Positions 1 to 8,040 of a stretch of DNA of 64,000 nucleotides are shown one piece after another. Origin of the DNA: Anderseniella sp. Alg231-50. Its GTDB lineage: Bacteria; Pseudomonadota; Alphaproteobacteria; Rhizobiales; Aestuariivirgaceae. Under the pieces are notes generated by a model. It was not told the origin of the DNA. It saw only the letters and a program-made list of their open reading frames with translations, and made no database searches. Where the stretch lies: the NCBI RefSeq assembly GCF_900149695.1, contig NZ_LT703003.1:2299200-2363199 (forward strand). The letters run 5' to 3'. A program made the translations under genes and the position numbers. Position 1 is the stretch's first letter, and every line of letters begins with the position of its first letter.

Positions 1-1358
1 GGCGCTGACGCCCGTGCCGCCAGCACCACTTTCAGGGCCAGCAGGAACCGGGACAACTCGCCACCTGACGCCGCCTTGACGATGGGGGCCAACGGGGTTC
101 CGGGATTGGCGGCAATCAGAAACTCAACCCGGTCTATGCCGTGCGGCCCGGCGCGGGCTTCGTCGGTCTCAACCCGGGTCTCAAAGCGCGCCTTTTCCAG
201 CCGCAGCGGCGCCAGCTCCGACAAGATCTCCTGATCCAGTTTCACAGCCGCCTTCACGCGCGCGTCCGACAGCTTGCGGGCCAGCTCGTCATATGTGGTC
301 TGTGCCTCATCGCGGGCCGCTTTGAGTTTGGCCAGCATGACACCACCGTCATCAATGGACTGCAGGTCGGTTTCAAAACGCTCCATCAGGCCGGCAAGAT
401 CATCCACCTGCACCTTGTGCTTTCGCGCCAGCGCGCGCAGTGCAAAAAGTCTCTCCTCGGCCTTTTCCAGTTCTGCAGGGTTGAGCACGAATTCCCGGGC
501 CGCGGCATCCAGCTGGTTTTGTGCCTCGTTCATCTCGATCACCGCGCGCTCCAGGGCGGCACATACCGGGTCCAGCCCGCCTTTCGCCTGCTCGCGGCGT
601 CGTTCCAGCTTGCGCAGCGCCGTGTTCAGGGCGGCAATTGTGTCGCCGTCGGAGACAGCCTTCTGCGCCTCGTTGACGACGGAAGAGAATTCTTCAGCGT
701 TCATCATCATCTGGCGCTTGTCCGCCAGGGTGGCTTCTTCACCCGGTTGCGGATCAAGTTCATGCATTTCCTTCAGCGCATGTTCCAGAAACGCCCTCTC
801 GGTCTCCGCCCGGTCGAGCCGCGCCTGATGCGCATCATATGCCTCTCTTGCGCTGCTCAGCGCCGCCCAGACAACCTCCACCTTGCGCAGCTTCGGTTCA
901 AGCTCGCCATAGGCATCCAGGGCCGTGCGATGGAACGAGACGTCCATAAGCGCGCGATCATCATGCTGGCCATGGATTTCCGCCAGCAGTCCGCCCAGTT
1001 GCCGAAGCAGGTTGACGCTGGACGGCTGGTCATTGATGAGCACCCGGGACTTGCCATCGGCTCCCTGAATGCGGCGGATGACGATACCCTCCTCGCCTGT
1101 CTCGATTTCCGCATCGGCCAACAGCCGGTAAGCGGAGTGATCTGCGGGGGGATGGAAGCTGGCGGTCACACTGCCCTTGTCACAGCCTGTGCGCACCAGC
1201 GATGCATCACCACGCGCGCCGAGCGCCAGGCCCAGCGAATCCAGCAGGATGGACTTGCCGGCGCCGGTCTCGCCGGTCAGCACGCCAAGACCCTCCTCAA
1301 GGGAGAGGTCCAGCTTCTCGATCAGGACAATGTCGCGTATGGCAAGATGTGTGAGCAT
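1..1358 (-). CDS. recN: DNA repair protein RecN, C-terminus missing at window edge
   Basis: RecN is an SMC-like ATPase acting in recombinational repair of double-strand breaks. Reading leftwards from an ATG at 1358, the protein begins MLTHLAIRDIVLIEKLDL and has a Walker A motif GETGAGKS near residues 29-36. The ABC signature SGGELSR lies in the last 40 codons before the window edge. The frame is open to base 1, so about 450 of the usual 550-560 residues are present and the Walker B part is lost. In many alphaproteobacteria recN follows bamD at the end of the dcw region; here four genes lie between them. Long opposite-strand reading frames over this gene are shadows. Confidence 0.93.
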   Translation of the reverse strand, partial: MLTHLAIRDIVLIEKLDLSLEEGLGVLTGETGAGKSILLDSLGLALGARGDASLVRTGCDKGSVTASFHPPADHSAYRLLADAEIETGEEGIVIRRIQGADGKSRVLINDQPSSVNLLRQLGGLLAEIHGQHDDRALMDVSFHRTALDAYGELEPKLRKVEVVWAALSSAREAYDAHQARLDRAETERAFLEHALKEMHELDPQPGEEATLADKRQMMMNAEEFSSVVNEAQKAVSDGDTIAALNTALRKLERRREQAKGGLDPVCAALERAVIEMNEAQNQLDAAAREFVLNPAELEKAEERLFALRALARKHKVQVDDLAGLMERFETDLQSIDDGGVMLAKLKAARDEAQTTYDELARKLSDARVKAAVKLDQEILSELAPLRLEKARFETRVETDEARAGPHGIDRVEFLIAANPGTPLAPIVKAASGGELSRFLLALKVVLAARASA

Positions 1359-1421
1359 GACTGACGCCGTTTATAGCGCATTTTTGTAGAATCGGGCGAG
1401 AGGATTAGGGAGTCCCGAGAG

Positions 1422-2189
1422 TTATCCATGCATGGTCAGGCCACCTGAAACACTGATTGTCTGTCCGGTGATGTAATCGGCATCTTCACTGGCCAGAAAC
1501 ACCACAATGCCGGGATAGTCCGCCGGCTGGCCGAGACGGCGCATGGGGATGGCTCGGGTCAGGCCGTCGATCAGCTTCCTGCCCTGCTCCGCATCGCCGG
1601 CGAAGCTGGCAAACAACGGTGTATCGGTCGGGCCGGGACAAACCGTATTGATCTGAATGTTCTTGCGGGCCAGTTCACGCGCCAGGGTTTTCGAGAACGC
1701 GATAATGCCGCCCTTGCAGGCCGAATAAACCGCTTCGCCGGATGAGCCGACACGGCCCGCATCAGACGCGATATTGATCACCTTGCCGGTTTCGCGCTGC
1801 ACCATCCGCGATACCACCGTGTGGTGCAGGTTGAGCGGCCCGTACAGATTGATATCGATGATCTTGCGCCACAAGGCGGTATCAGTGGCAAGGAAGGGCC
1901 TGGCTTCATCCCAACCCGCATTATTGACCAGTATGTCGACTGAGCCGAGCTCCCTTTCGGTCGCCGCAACAGCTGCTTCCACTGCATCATAATCTGAAAT
2001 GTCGGTGACGTATGTGCTCGCACGACCATTCGCATCCGAGATCAGTCCGGCTGTTTCCGCAGCACCATCGCCGTCAATGTCGAAAATGGCGACCTTTGCC
2101 CCCTCTTCCGAAAACCGTTGACATATGGCGCGGCCGATACCGCTGCCGCCACCGGTCACGATCACTGTTTTTCCTTCAATACCCCGCAT
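1422..2189 (-). CDS. Short-chain dehydrogenase, BadH-like
   Basis: A classical SDR of 255 residues. It has the NAD(P)-binding motif TGGGSGIG at 12-19, the NNAG motif at 89-92 and the catalytic triad Ser142, Tyr155, Lys159 with normal spacing. The segments DILVNNAGWD, RVGSSGEAVYSACKGG, CPGPTDT and the C-terminal VSGGLTMHG are what I recall from BadH, the 2-hydroxycyclohexanecarboxyl-CoA dehydrogenase of aromatic/alicyclic acid degradation, so that subfamily is favoured over FabG. No other bad genes are nearby, so the substrate is unproven; a general 3-hydroxyacyl-CoA dehydrogenase is possible. It follows the FMN protein gene by 26 bp on the same strand and may be co-transcribed with it. Confidence 0.85.
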   Translation of the reverse strand: MRGIEGKTVIVTGGGSGIGRAICQRFSEEGAKVAIFDIDGDGAAETAGLISDANGRASTYVTDISDYDAVEAAVAATERELGSVDILVNNAGWDEARPFLATDTALWRKIIDINLYGPLNLHHTVVSRMVQRETGKVINIASDAGRVGSSGEAVYSACKGGIIAFSKTLARELARKNIQINTVCPGPTDTPLFASFAGDAEQGRKLIDGLTRAIPMRRLGQPADYPGIVVFLASEDADYITGQTISVSGGLTMHG

Positions 2190-2215
2190 TCAGGCAACTC
2201 CGTTGTTACTCAGTT

Positions 2216-3721
2216 TCAGCCCGCTTTGGTTTTTCCCGCCGGCGGATAAATTTCGCTTAGAGGGCGGGATTTGCCGTCTGGCTGGATAAGACGCACATGC
2301 CGGCGCTCAAGAGCCCTGGCATGCGGTGCCCCGCAGGCATGCGCGATCAGCCCGACCCCATAGTGTATCTTGCCGGTATAGTTCTTGACCCGCACCGACT
2401 TGTCGGCCGGGTCAAGCCCGCGCTGCAGGTGAGGCTGGTGAGTGGTAATGCCGGTCGGACAGGTGTTCTTGTTGCACTTGAGTGACTGGATGCACCCGAG
2501 TGCAAACAGGAAACCTCGCGCCGAGTTGACGAAATCCGCACCGGCGCAATAGGCCCAGGCGACCTCGGCCGGCGTGATCAGCTTGCCCGCGCAAATGACC
2601 CGGATGCGGCCCTTGAGTTTGTGCTTCTCCAGCACATCCACCACCATCGGAAGTGCCTCGCGAACGGTCAGTGCGGTATTGTCGATAAGTGGCATGGGGG
2701 CAGCGCCGGTACCACCGTCGCCTGAATCAATTGTGATGAAATCAGGCGCGCAGTCTGGGCCCCTCTTCTTGATGAGCCTGCACAGCTCCTCAAGCCAATC
2801 CACGTCACCCATCGCGGTCTTGAACCCGGTCGGCAGGCCGGACAGATCGCGCACGCGGGCGACAAAATCAAGCAACTCTCCATGGTTGGCGATTTCCGAA
2901 TGCCGGTTTGGCGAAACTGAGGCCTTGCCGGCCGGAATCCCCCTGATCCGCGCTATTTCCTCGGTTACCTTGTCGGCCGGCAGGAGCCCGCCCTTGCCTG
3001 GCTTCGCCCCCTGGCTAAGCTTGATTTCCACCATTTTCACTTGCGGCAGATCGGCTATTTCCTTCAGCTTGTGTTCCGAGAAATTGCCGTGTTCGTCGCG
3101 CACGCCATATTTTGCTGTGCCGATCTGAAAGATAATGTCGCAGCCGCCCGACAGGTGATGGTCGGACAATCCGCCCTCTCCCGTGTTGAGCCAGCAGCCC
3201 GCCATTGCGGCGCCTTTCGACAAGGCTTGCACGGCAGGCGCTGATAGTGCGCCATAGCTCATGCCGGAAATGTTGATCAGGGATCTGGCCTGATAAGGGT
3301 GGCGGGCACCTTCTCCGATGGTCAGAACCGGCGGCTCGGACACTTCATCGTCGAGCAAGCCATATATTTCGTTTGCAAAAATGGGCGTCCCGACAATGGC
3401 GGTGTTTTCTGTTGAACCAAATGCCACAGTATTGTCCACGCCGGCAGCAGACTTGTACGCCCACTCCCGCTGCGCCCGGTTGAACGGCATCTCCTCACGG
3501 TCCTGGGCAAAAAAGTACTGCCGGAAAAACTCACCGAGTGTGGAGAACAGGTGCCTGAAGCGCCCGATAACCGGATAATTTCGCCGAATGGCGTCCTGGC
3601 GCTGACTGATATCGATGATGAACATGACGACGACAGCCAGAACGAATGCACCGACTGCGAACACGAACAGGGTCGCCAGCAGCGACAGTGCCTGAGCGAC
3701 AAGACTTCCGACAAATCCCAT
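2216..3721 (-). CDS. FMN-binding glutamate synthase family protein, membrane-anchored
   Basis: A 501-residue stand-alone protein with the FMN/Fe-S synthase domain of glutamate synthase but no amidotransferase domain. Residues about 5-37 form one or two hydrophobic segments, suggesting a membrane anchor. The TIM-barrel FMN region includes KPGKGGLLP, SPNRHSEI and DSGDGGTGA. Cys410, Cys416 and Cys421 (C-x5-C-x4-C) match the [3Fe-4S] motif of GltB. Such YerD-like proteins are widespread, and their reaction has not been established as glutamate synthesis. The gene is divergent from arsC across about 205 bp; a TTGACA-like hexamer on the plus strand at about 3758 could belong to the arsC promoter. 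Confidence 0.88.
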   Translation of the reverse strand: MGFVGSLVAQALSLLATLFVFAVGAFVLAVVVMFIIDISQRQDAIRRNYPVIGRFRHLFSTLGEFFRQYFFAQDREEMPFNRAQREWAYKSAAGVDNTVAFGSTENTAIVGTPIFANEIYGLLDDEVSEPPVLTIGEGARHPYQARSLINISGMSYGALSAPAVQALSKGAAMAGCWLNTGEGGLSDHHLSGGCDIIFQIGTAKYGVRDEHGNFSEHKLKEIADLPQVKMVEIKLSQGAKPGKGGLLPADKVTEEIARIRGIPAGKASVSPNRHSEIANHGELLDFVARVRDLSGLPTGFKTAMGDVDWLEELCRLIKKRGPDCAPDFITIDSGDGGTGAAPMPLIDNTALTVREALPMVVDVLEKHKLKGRIRVICAGKLITPAEVAWAYCAGADFVNSARGFLFALGCIQSLKCNKNTCPTGITTHQPHLQRGLDPADKSVRVKNYTGKIHYGVGLIAHACGAPHARALERRHVRLIQPDGKSRPLSEIYPPAGKTKAG

Positions 3722-3926
3722 TACCGACCCTTATTGTTTGGCAGTCCTGCCAGTTTTGACATCAAAGTCATACCGGCACCTAGGAGAACCTGATGTAAAG
3801 CCTGCGGTCAACTCGCCAGCAGCAGTGATTTTGTGTTTTCTCGGGCTTTTCTCGATTTCGGTTTTGTCACCCGATTGTCATGTGACCGACGTATCGCAGA
3901 GGCGTTCCGAATGAGGAGGCTCTGCA

Positions 3927-4421
3927 ATGGTCGAAAAGGCATACAATGTGTTGTTCCTTTGCACCGGAAATTCTGCGCGCTCAATATTGGCTGAGGCTAT
4001 ATTGAACCGTCTCGGCAAGCAGCAGTTCAACTCGTACTCTGCCGGTTCACAACCCAAGGGGGAGCCGCATCCGCAGGCACTCAAACTGCTCGAATCCCTC
4101 AAATATGACATCGGGCAGTTCAGATCAAAGAGCTGGGACGAGTTCGCAAAGCCTGGCGCACCGACGCTGGATTTCGTGTTTACCGTCTGTGATAACGCAG
4201 CAAGCGAAGTATGCCCGGTATGGCCGGGCCAGCCGATGAATGCCCATTGGGGCGTGCCGGATCCGGCTGCAGTTGAAGGGTCGGACGCCGAAATTGCCGC
4301 AGCCTTTGCCGAATCCTATCGCCTCATGAACAATCGTATTACGGCTTTCGTGAACTTGCCGATTCAGAGTATAGACCGGTTGAGCCTTACACGGCGGCTG
4401 GACGATATTGGCAAGCAATAG
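3927..4421 (+). CDS. arsC: Arsenate reductase, thioredoxin-coupled (LMW-PTPase fold)
   Basis: Reduces arsenate to arsenite in the cytoplasm. The 164-residue protein has the phosphatase-like loop CTGNSAR (Cys12-x5-Arg18), a second pair of cysteines Cys88 and Cys96 in VCDNAASEVCPVWPG that would form the relay disulfide, and a WGVPDP loop whose Asp112 fits the general acid. This is the thioredoxin-dependent class, not the glutaredoxin-dependent ArsC. The start has a good ribosome site (GAGGAGG, seven bases upstream). It is followed after 12 bp by an aquaporin gene, so the two form an operon. No arsR, arsB or ACR3 gene is in the window. Confidence 0.9.
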   Translation: MVEKAYNVLFLCTGNSARSILAEAILNRLGKQQFNSYSAGSQPKGEPHPQALKLLESLKYDIGQFRSKSWDEFAKPGAPTLDFVFTVCDNAASEVCPVWPGQPMNAHWGVPDPAAVEGSDAEIAAAFAESYRLMNNRITAFVNLPIQSIDRLSLTRRLDDIGKQ

Positions 4422-4433
4422 GGGCAATGCGAA

Positions 4434-5099
4434 ATGAGCACTTTTGATCTGCCGCGCAGGCTGGCGGCGGAAGCGCTCGGCACGTGCGCGCTGGTTTGCA
4501 CCGTTGTGGGTTCCGGCATCATGGCCGACAAACTGACTGGCGATGTGGCGCTATCCCTGCTGGGAAACACCATCCCCACAGGGGCAATCCTGGTCGTGCT
4601 GATCACGGTTCTCGGGCCAGTCTCCGGTGCGCACTTCAATCCTGCTGTTTCATTCGGGTTTGCGCTGCGGCGGGACTTGCCGTGGAGCGAAATCGTACCC
4701 TATGTGCTGTCACAGATAGCAGGTGGCATCATCGGCACCTGGGCAGCCCATGTGATGTTCGAACTGGACGTGGTTCAATTGTCACAGACCGTGCGGACCG
4801 GCGGGGCACAATGGTTTGCGGAGTTTGTCGCAACCTTTGGCCTGATGGCCGTCATCCTGGGCGGAATCAAATTCAGAACCGATGCCGTGGCGTGGCTTGT
4901 AGGATTGTACATTACCGCTGCCTACTGGTTCACCGCATCGACATCTTTTGCCAACCCTGCCGTCGCGATTTCACGTGCGCTTACAGACACCTTCTCCGGT
5001 ATCCGCCCTGTTGATCTGCCGGGTTTCATCAGCGCCGAGCTGATCGGCGCGACAGCCGCGGTTGCCGTGATGGGATGGTTGTTGAAATCGAACAACTGA
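4434..5099 (+). CDS. MIP-family channel (AqpS-like aquaglyceroporin)
   Basis: A 221-residue integral membrane protein with six predicted helices and two half-helix signatures: HFNPAVS near residues 64-70 and FANPAVAISR near 172-181, the second carrying the selectivity-filter arginine. It sits 12 bp after arsC. The combination recalls the Sinorhizobium meliloti ars operon, where AqpS lets arsenite leave the cell down its gradient; that role is inferred from context here. The gene ends 26 bp before the convergent bamD stop. An ordinary water or glycerol channel cannot be excluded. Confidence 0.85.
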   Translation: MSTFDLPRRLAAEALGTCALVCTVVGSGIMADKLTGDVALSLLGNTIPTGAILVVLITVLGPVSGAHFNPAVSFGFALRRDLPWSEIVPYVLSQIAGGIIGTWAAHVMFELDVVQLSQTVRTGGAQWFAEFVATFGLMAVILGGIKFRTDAVAWLVGLYITAAYWFTASTSFANPAVAISRALTDTFSGIRPVDLPGFISAELIGATAAVAVMGWLLKSNN

Positions 5100-5125
5100 A
5101 CAGAGACGAATGTCGCGGGGGGGTC

Positions 5126-6067
5126 TTATGATCCGAATATGCCGGACAACCACGAACCGGAATCGGCAACCGGGGTCAAACCACCATCCTGCAACAATGC
5201 AAACGCATCTTTGTACCACTTTGAATTCGGGTAGTTATGCCCCAGTACCGCAGCAGCGGTCTGTGCTTCGGAACGGATGCCCAACTGCAAGTAGTTTTCT
5301 GTAAGCCGGTACAGGGCTTCAGGTGTGTGGGTCGAGGTCTGATATTTCTTGACCACGGTCTTGTACCGGTTAATGGCTGCAAGAAATGACTTCTTGCGCT
5401 GATAATGCCGACCGACTTCCATCTCCTTACCGGCCAGAAGATCACGCGCCAGTGACGCCTTGCCGGCTGCATCTTGCGCATAGGATGTGTTGGGATAACG
5501 CCGTGCCACCTCCTCAAGCTCTGCCAGAGACTTGCGGGCTGCAGTCGGATCGCGTCGGACATCGTTGATCTGCTCATAGTGATTGAGCGCGATCAGGTAC
5601 TGTGCGTAGGCCGCGTCCTGGTGTCCGGGATGCAGCTGGATAAAGCGTTTGGCTGCCGCAATGGATTCCGGATGGGCGCTGCGCCGATACTGTGCATAGG
5701 CCTGCATCAGGATGGACTTGGTGGCCCACTTGGAATATGGGTGCTGGCGTTCCACCTCACTGAATTTCTTCACCGCCGAGCGAAACTCTTCGTTACGGAC
5801 ATCCTTGACGCCCGCATTGTAGATCTTCGCAATAGGCGCACCGTCCGGATCGTTGCCAAGGTCGGGCGCCACAGCGTCGCTGCTGCCAAACAGGCTGAAC
5901 CCTTGCGAAGAGCCGGAATTGTCATCACCGCCACCGGGCAGGTAGTCGTTCAGATTGCCGCCCGCACAGCCAGACAAGACTATACCCGCCGCACAAAACA
6001 GCGCCAGTGTCGTAAATTTTGACTTTGACGGCAACGCTCTACTCCGCTGAATTCCGGCCTGAATCAA
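5126..6067 (-). CDS. bamD: Outer membrane assembly lipoprotein BamD (ComL/YfiO)
   Basis: Essential lipoprotein of the BAM complex that inserts beta-barrel proteins into the outer membrane. It has a signal peptide ending in the lipobox LSGC (Cys34 in the long form), a Gly/Ser/Asp-rich linker, then TPR-like helices over residues about 80-285, with FSEVERQHPYSKWA and RRYPNTSYAQDA typical of the family. The longest frame starts at a TTG at 6067. A second TTG at 6034 has a better ribosome site (GGAG, seven bases upstream) and would give a compact signal peptide with Cys23, so 6034 may be the true start. bamD lies directly after ftsZ here, without the lpxC that usually separates them. Confidence 0.92.
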   Translation of the reverse strand: MIQAGIQRSRALPSKSKFTTLALFCAAGIVLSGCAGGNLNDYLPGGGDDNSGSSQGFSLFGSSDAVAPDLGNDPDGAPIAKIYNAGVKDVRNEEFRSAVKKFSEVERQHPYSKWATKSILMQAYAQYRRSAHPESIAAAKRFIQLHPGHQDAAYAQYLIALNHYEQINDVRRDPTAARKSLAELEEVARRYPNTSYAQDAAGKASLARDLLAGKEMEVGRHYQRKKSFLAAINRYKTVVKKYQTSTHTPEALYRLTENYLQLGIRSEAQTAAAVLGHNYPNSKWYKDAFALLQDGGLTPVADSGSWLSGIFGS

Positions 6068-6238
6068 TGTTCATCGGGCCATGTTCCCTCAAGACTAACG
6101 CAAAAAGCATTACACAGCCAGCTTTGCTCGTCTGTTGTACATCTGGAATGGTGCAGCAACCGGGCGGAAATATGGCTGGTCCGGATTAAGCCGGGCCAGC
6201 ACACGATAATGTCAGAACATGGCTCTGAAGCGTTACAA

Positions 6239-7771
6239 TCAGTTGGATTGCCTGCGCAGAAACGCCGGAATTTCCAATTGATCATCATCCAGCGATGGAT
6301 CGATGGCAGGTTGCAGCGGATGCACATTTCCCTGGGGCTGCGCCGCGGACTGAGGCCGTTGCATCTGCGGCTCTTCCTTGGCAGTTTTTGGCGCTGGCGC
6401 GGGCTCTTCGTCGCGCCGCACACCCAATCCTACGCTGGCAAGACGTTCCAGCAGGCCCTTGCGCTTGGTCTGCGCCGCCTTGGCAACCTGTTGCAGTTTT
6501 TCAGGCCCGGCTGCCATTTGCTCACGCGCAATCGGTGGAAATTCCTCGCGTGCCGGCATTTGCGGGCGCGGTTTGGATGCTGATTCGGCCATTGCCGGGC
6601 GCGGTGCGGGTTCTGAAGCCGGTGCAGCAGCTTCCTGAAGCTCCGCTGCAACTTCCATGTTTTCCTCAACCACCTCTTCAATCTGAGGTGTAGGAGCCAC
6701 AGGTGCCGGAGCGACAGCCTTTGCGGCAGGCTGCGGTGTGGCATAGCCATAGCCGGCCTCTTCTTCGTCATCTTCCACTTCGGAATCGTCACTGCCCTGC
6801 AGGAACTCTTCTGCCAGACCTGTTGCGACGACCGACACGCGCATGGTGCCTTCAAGTTTTTCATCAAAGGTTGCACCGAGGATGATATTGGCTTCGGGAT
6901 CAACTTCCTCGCGAATACGGGTTGCAGCCTCATCGACTTCATACAGGGTCAGATCGGGTCCGCCCGAGATGGAAATCAGCAGGCCGCGCGCGCCGCGCAT
7001 CGATACATCATCAAGCAGCGGATTGGAGATCGCGGCTTCGGCAGCTTCAATGGCACGTTTTTCCCCGGAAGCCTCGCCGGTACCCATCATCGCCTTGCCC
7101 ATCTCGGACATGATGGCGCGAACATCGGCGAAGTCGAGATTGATCAGCCCGTCGCGGGTCATCAACTCAGTGATGGACGCAACGCCGGAATACAGCACTT
7201 CGTCAGCCATCGCGAAGGCGGCTGCAAAAGTCGTCTTCTCGTTGGCGACACGGAACAGGTTCTGGTTCGGGATGACAATCAGCGTATCGACATGCTGGGT
7301 AAGCTGTTCGATGCCGCGGTCCGCCGTCAGCATGCGGCGCTGGCCTTCGAAGTGAAACGGCTTGGTGACGACACCAACGGTCAGGATGCCCTGCTCCTTT
7401 GCCGCGCGCGCAATTACCGGTGCTGCGCCTGTGCCCGTACCGCCGCCCATACCGGCGGTAATGAACACCATGTGCGCACCGGCCAGGTGATCCAGGATTT
7501 CCGGCAGAGCTTCCTCGGCTGCGCCTGCGCCAATCTGTGGCTGTGACCCGGCACCGAGCCCCTGCGTCAGGTCAGTGCCCATCTGGATGCGCCGGTCTGC
7601 GGAGCTTTGCAGGATGGCCTGCGCATCGGTGTTTGCAACAACGAACTCAACCCCTTCGAGGTTGGACTCGATCATGTTGTTGACGGCATTGCCCCCTGCA
7701 CCACCTACGCCAAAAACAGTAATACGCGGTTTTAACTCCGTAGAGTCAGGTACAGTCAGTTTGATAGGCAT
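6239..7771 (-). CDS. ftsZ: Cell division protein FtsZ
   Basis: Tubulin-like GTPase that forms the division ring. From the ATG at 7771 the product is 510 residues: GTP-binding domain starting at [17 protein letters not shown], tubulin signature GGGTGTG at 109-115, T7-loop segment NLDFADVR at 211-218, a core ending near 325, then a long linker (about 170 residues) rich in Ala, Pro and Glu, and the conserved tail [10 protein letters not shown] that binds FtsA and other partners. A longer in-frame extension to 7831 lacks family support. The gene is separated from ftsA by about 5.9 kb of unrelated genes, mostly on the opposite strand, so it must have its own promoter in 7772-8040. Confidence 0.97.
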   Translation of the reverse strand: MPIKLTVPDSTELKPRITVFGVGGAGGNAVNNMIESNLEGVEFVVANTDAQAILQSSADRRIQMGTDLTQGLGAGSQPQIGAGAAEEALPEILDHLAGAHMVFITAGMGGGTGTGAAPVIARAAKEQGILTVGVVTKPFHFEGQRRMLTADRGIEQLTQHVDTLIVIPNQNLFRVANEKTTFAAAFAMADEVLYSGVASITELMTRDGLINLDFADVRAIMSEMGKAMMGTGEASGEKRAIEAAEAAISNPLLDDVSMRGARGLLISISGGPDLTLYEVDEAATRIREEVDPEANIILGATFDEKLEGTMRVSVVATGLAEEFLQGSDDSEVEDDEEEAGYGYATPQPAAKAVAPAPVAPTPQIEEVVEENMEVAAELQEAAAPASEPAPRPAMAESASKPRPQMPAREEFPPIAREQMAAGPEKLQQVAKAAQTKRKGLLERLASVGLGVRRDEEPAPAPKTAKEEPQMQRPQSAAQPQGNVHPLQPAIDPSLDDDQLEIPAFLRRQSN

Positions 7772-7835
7772 GGTTTTGCATCCGATTGATATCCCCTGGG
7801 GCTGCCATTTTGGTTTCCAAATCACTAACAAATGG

Positions 7836-7850
7836 TTAACGCGACCTTAC
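7836..7850 (-). promoter_or_regulatory. CtrA-like box upstream of ftsZ
   Basis: TTAA-N7-TTAC on the plus strand (7836-7839 and 7847-7850), one base off the CtrA consensus TTAA-N7-TTAA, placed about 65 bp upstream of the ftsZ start. CtrA represses ftsZ in Caulobacter. A match this short can arise by chance, so this is suggestive only. Confidence 0.3.
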
Positions 7851-7918
7851 TGCAGTGCAGAAAATTGCAATAAATCGACGCAGCGCGTTTACAAAAGTTA
7901 ACAGGCGGCAAACCCGCT

Positions 7919-7970
7919 CTGGCACCAATGTGGTACCACAAGATTGTCGAATCTGAGGGTATGGTGCCAG
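7919..7970 (+). promoter_or_regulatory. Cluster of three TGGYRCCA sites (putative operator)
   Basis: TGGCACCA (7920-7927), TGGTACCA (7931-7938) and TGGTGCCA (7962-7969) lie within 50 bp. The outer two form a 9-bp inverted repeat (CTGGCACCA / TGGTGCCAG), and the middle one lies in the perfect 12-bp palindrome TGTGGTACCACA (7929-7940). The cluster is 71 bp upstream of the FAD oxidoreductase start and 148 bp upstream of ftsZ. Palindromes of this kind are typical of GntR-type regulators, but no such regulator gene is in the window. Confidence 0.45.
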
Positions 7971-8040
7971 TCAAATTGAGCATATACGCCGAAAATGCAC
8001 GTGAGGATGATCCCACGTCACTTTTTTGGTGGTTTCTGTC

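Noticed and set aside
141-1364. 407-codon plus-strand open frame
   Set aside because: It lies antisense to recN, which has clear Walker A and signature motifs; the plus-strand product has no recognisable motif.
6175-6200. Hairpin between ftsZ and bamD as a terminator
   Set aside because: The stem is good (one wobble pair), but no T-run follows on the minus strand, so I do not call it a terminator.
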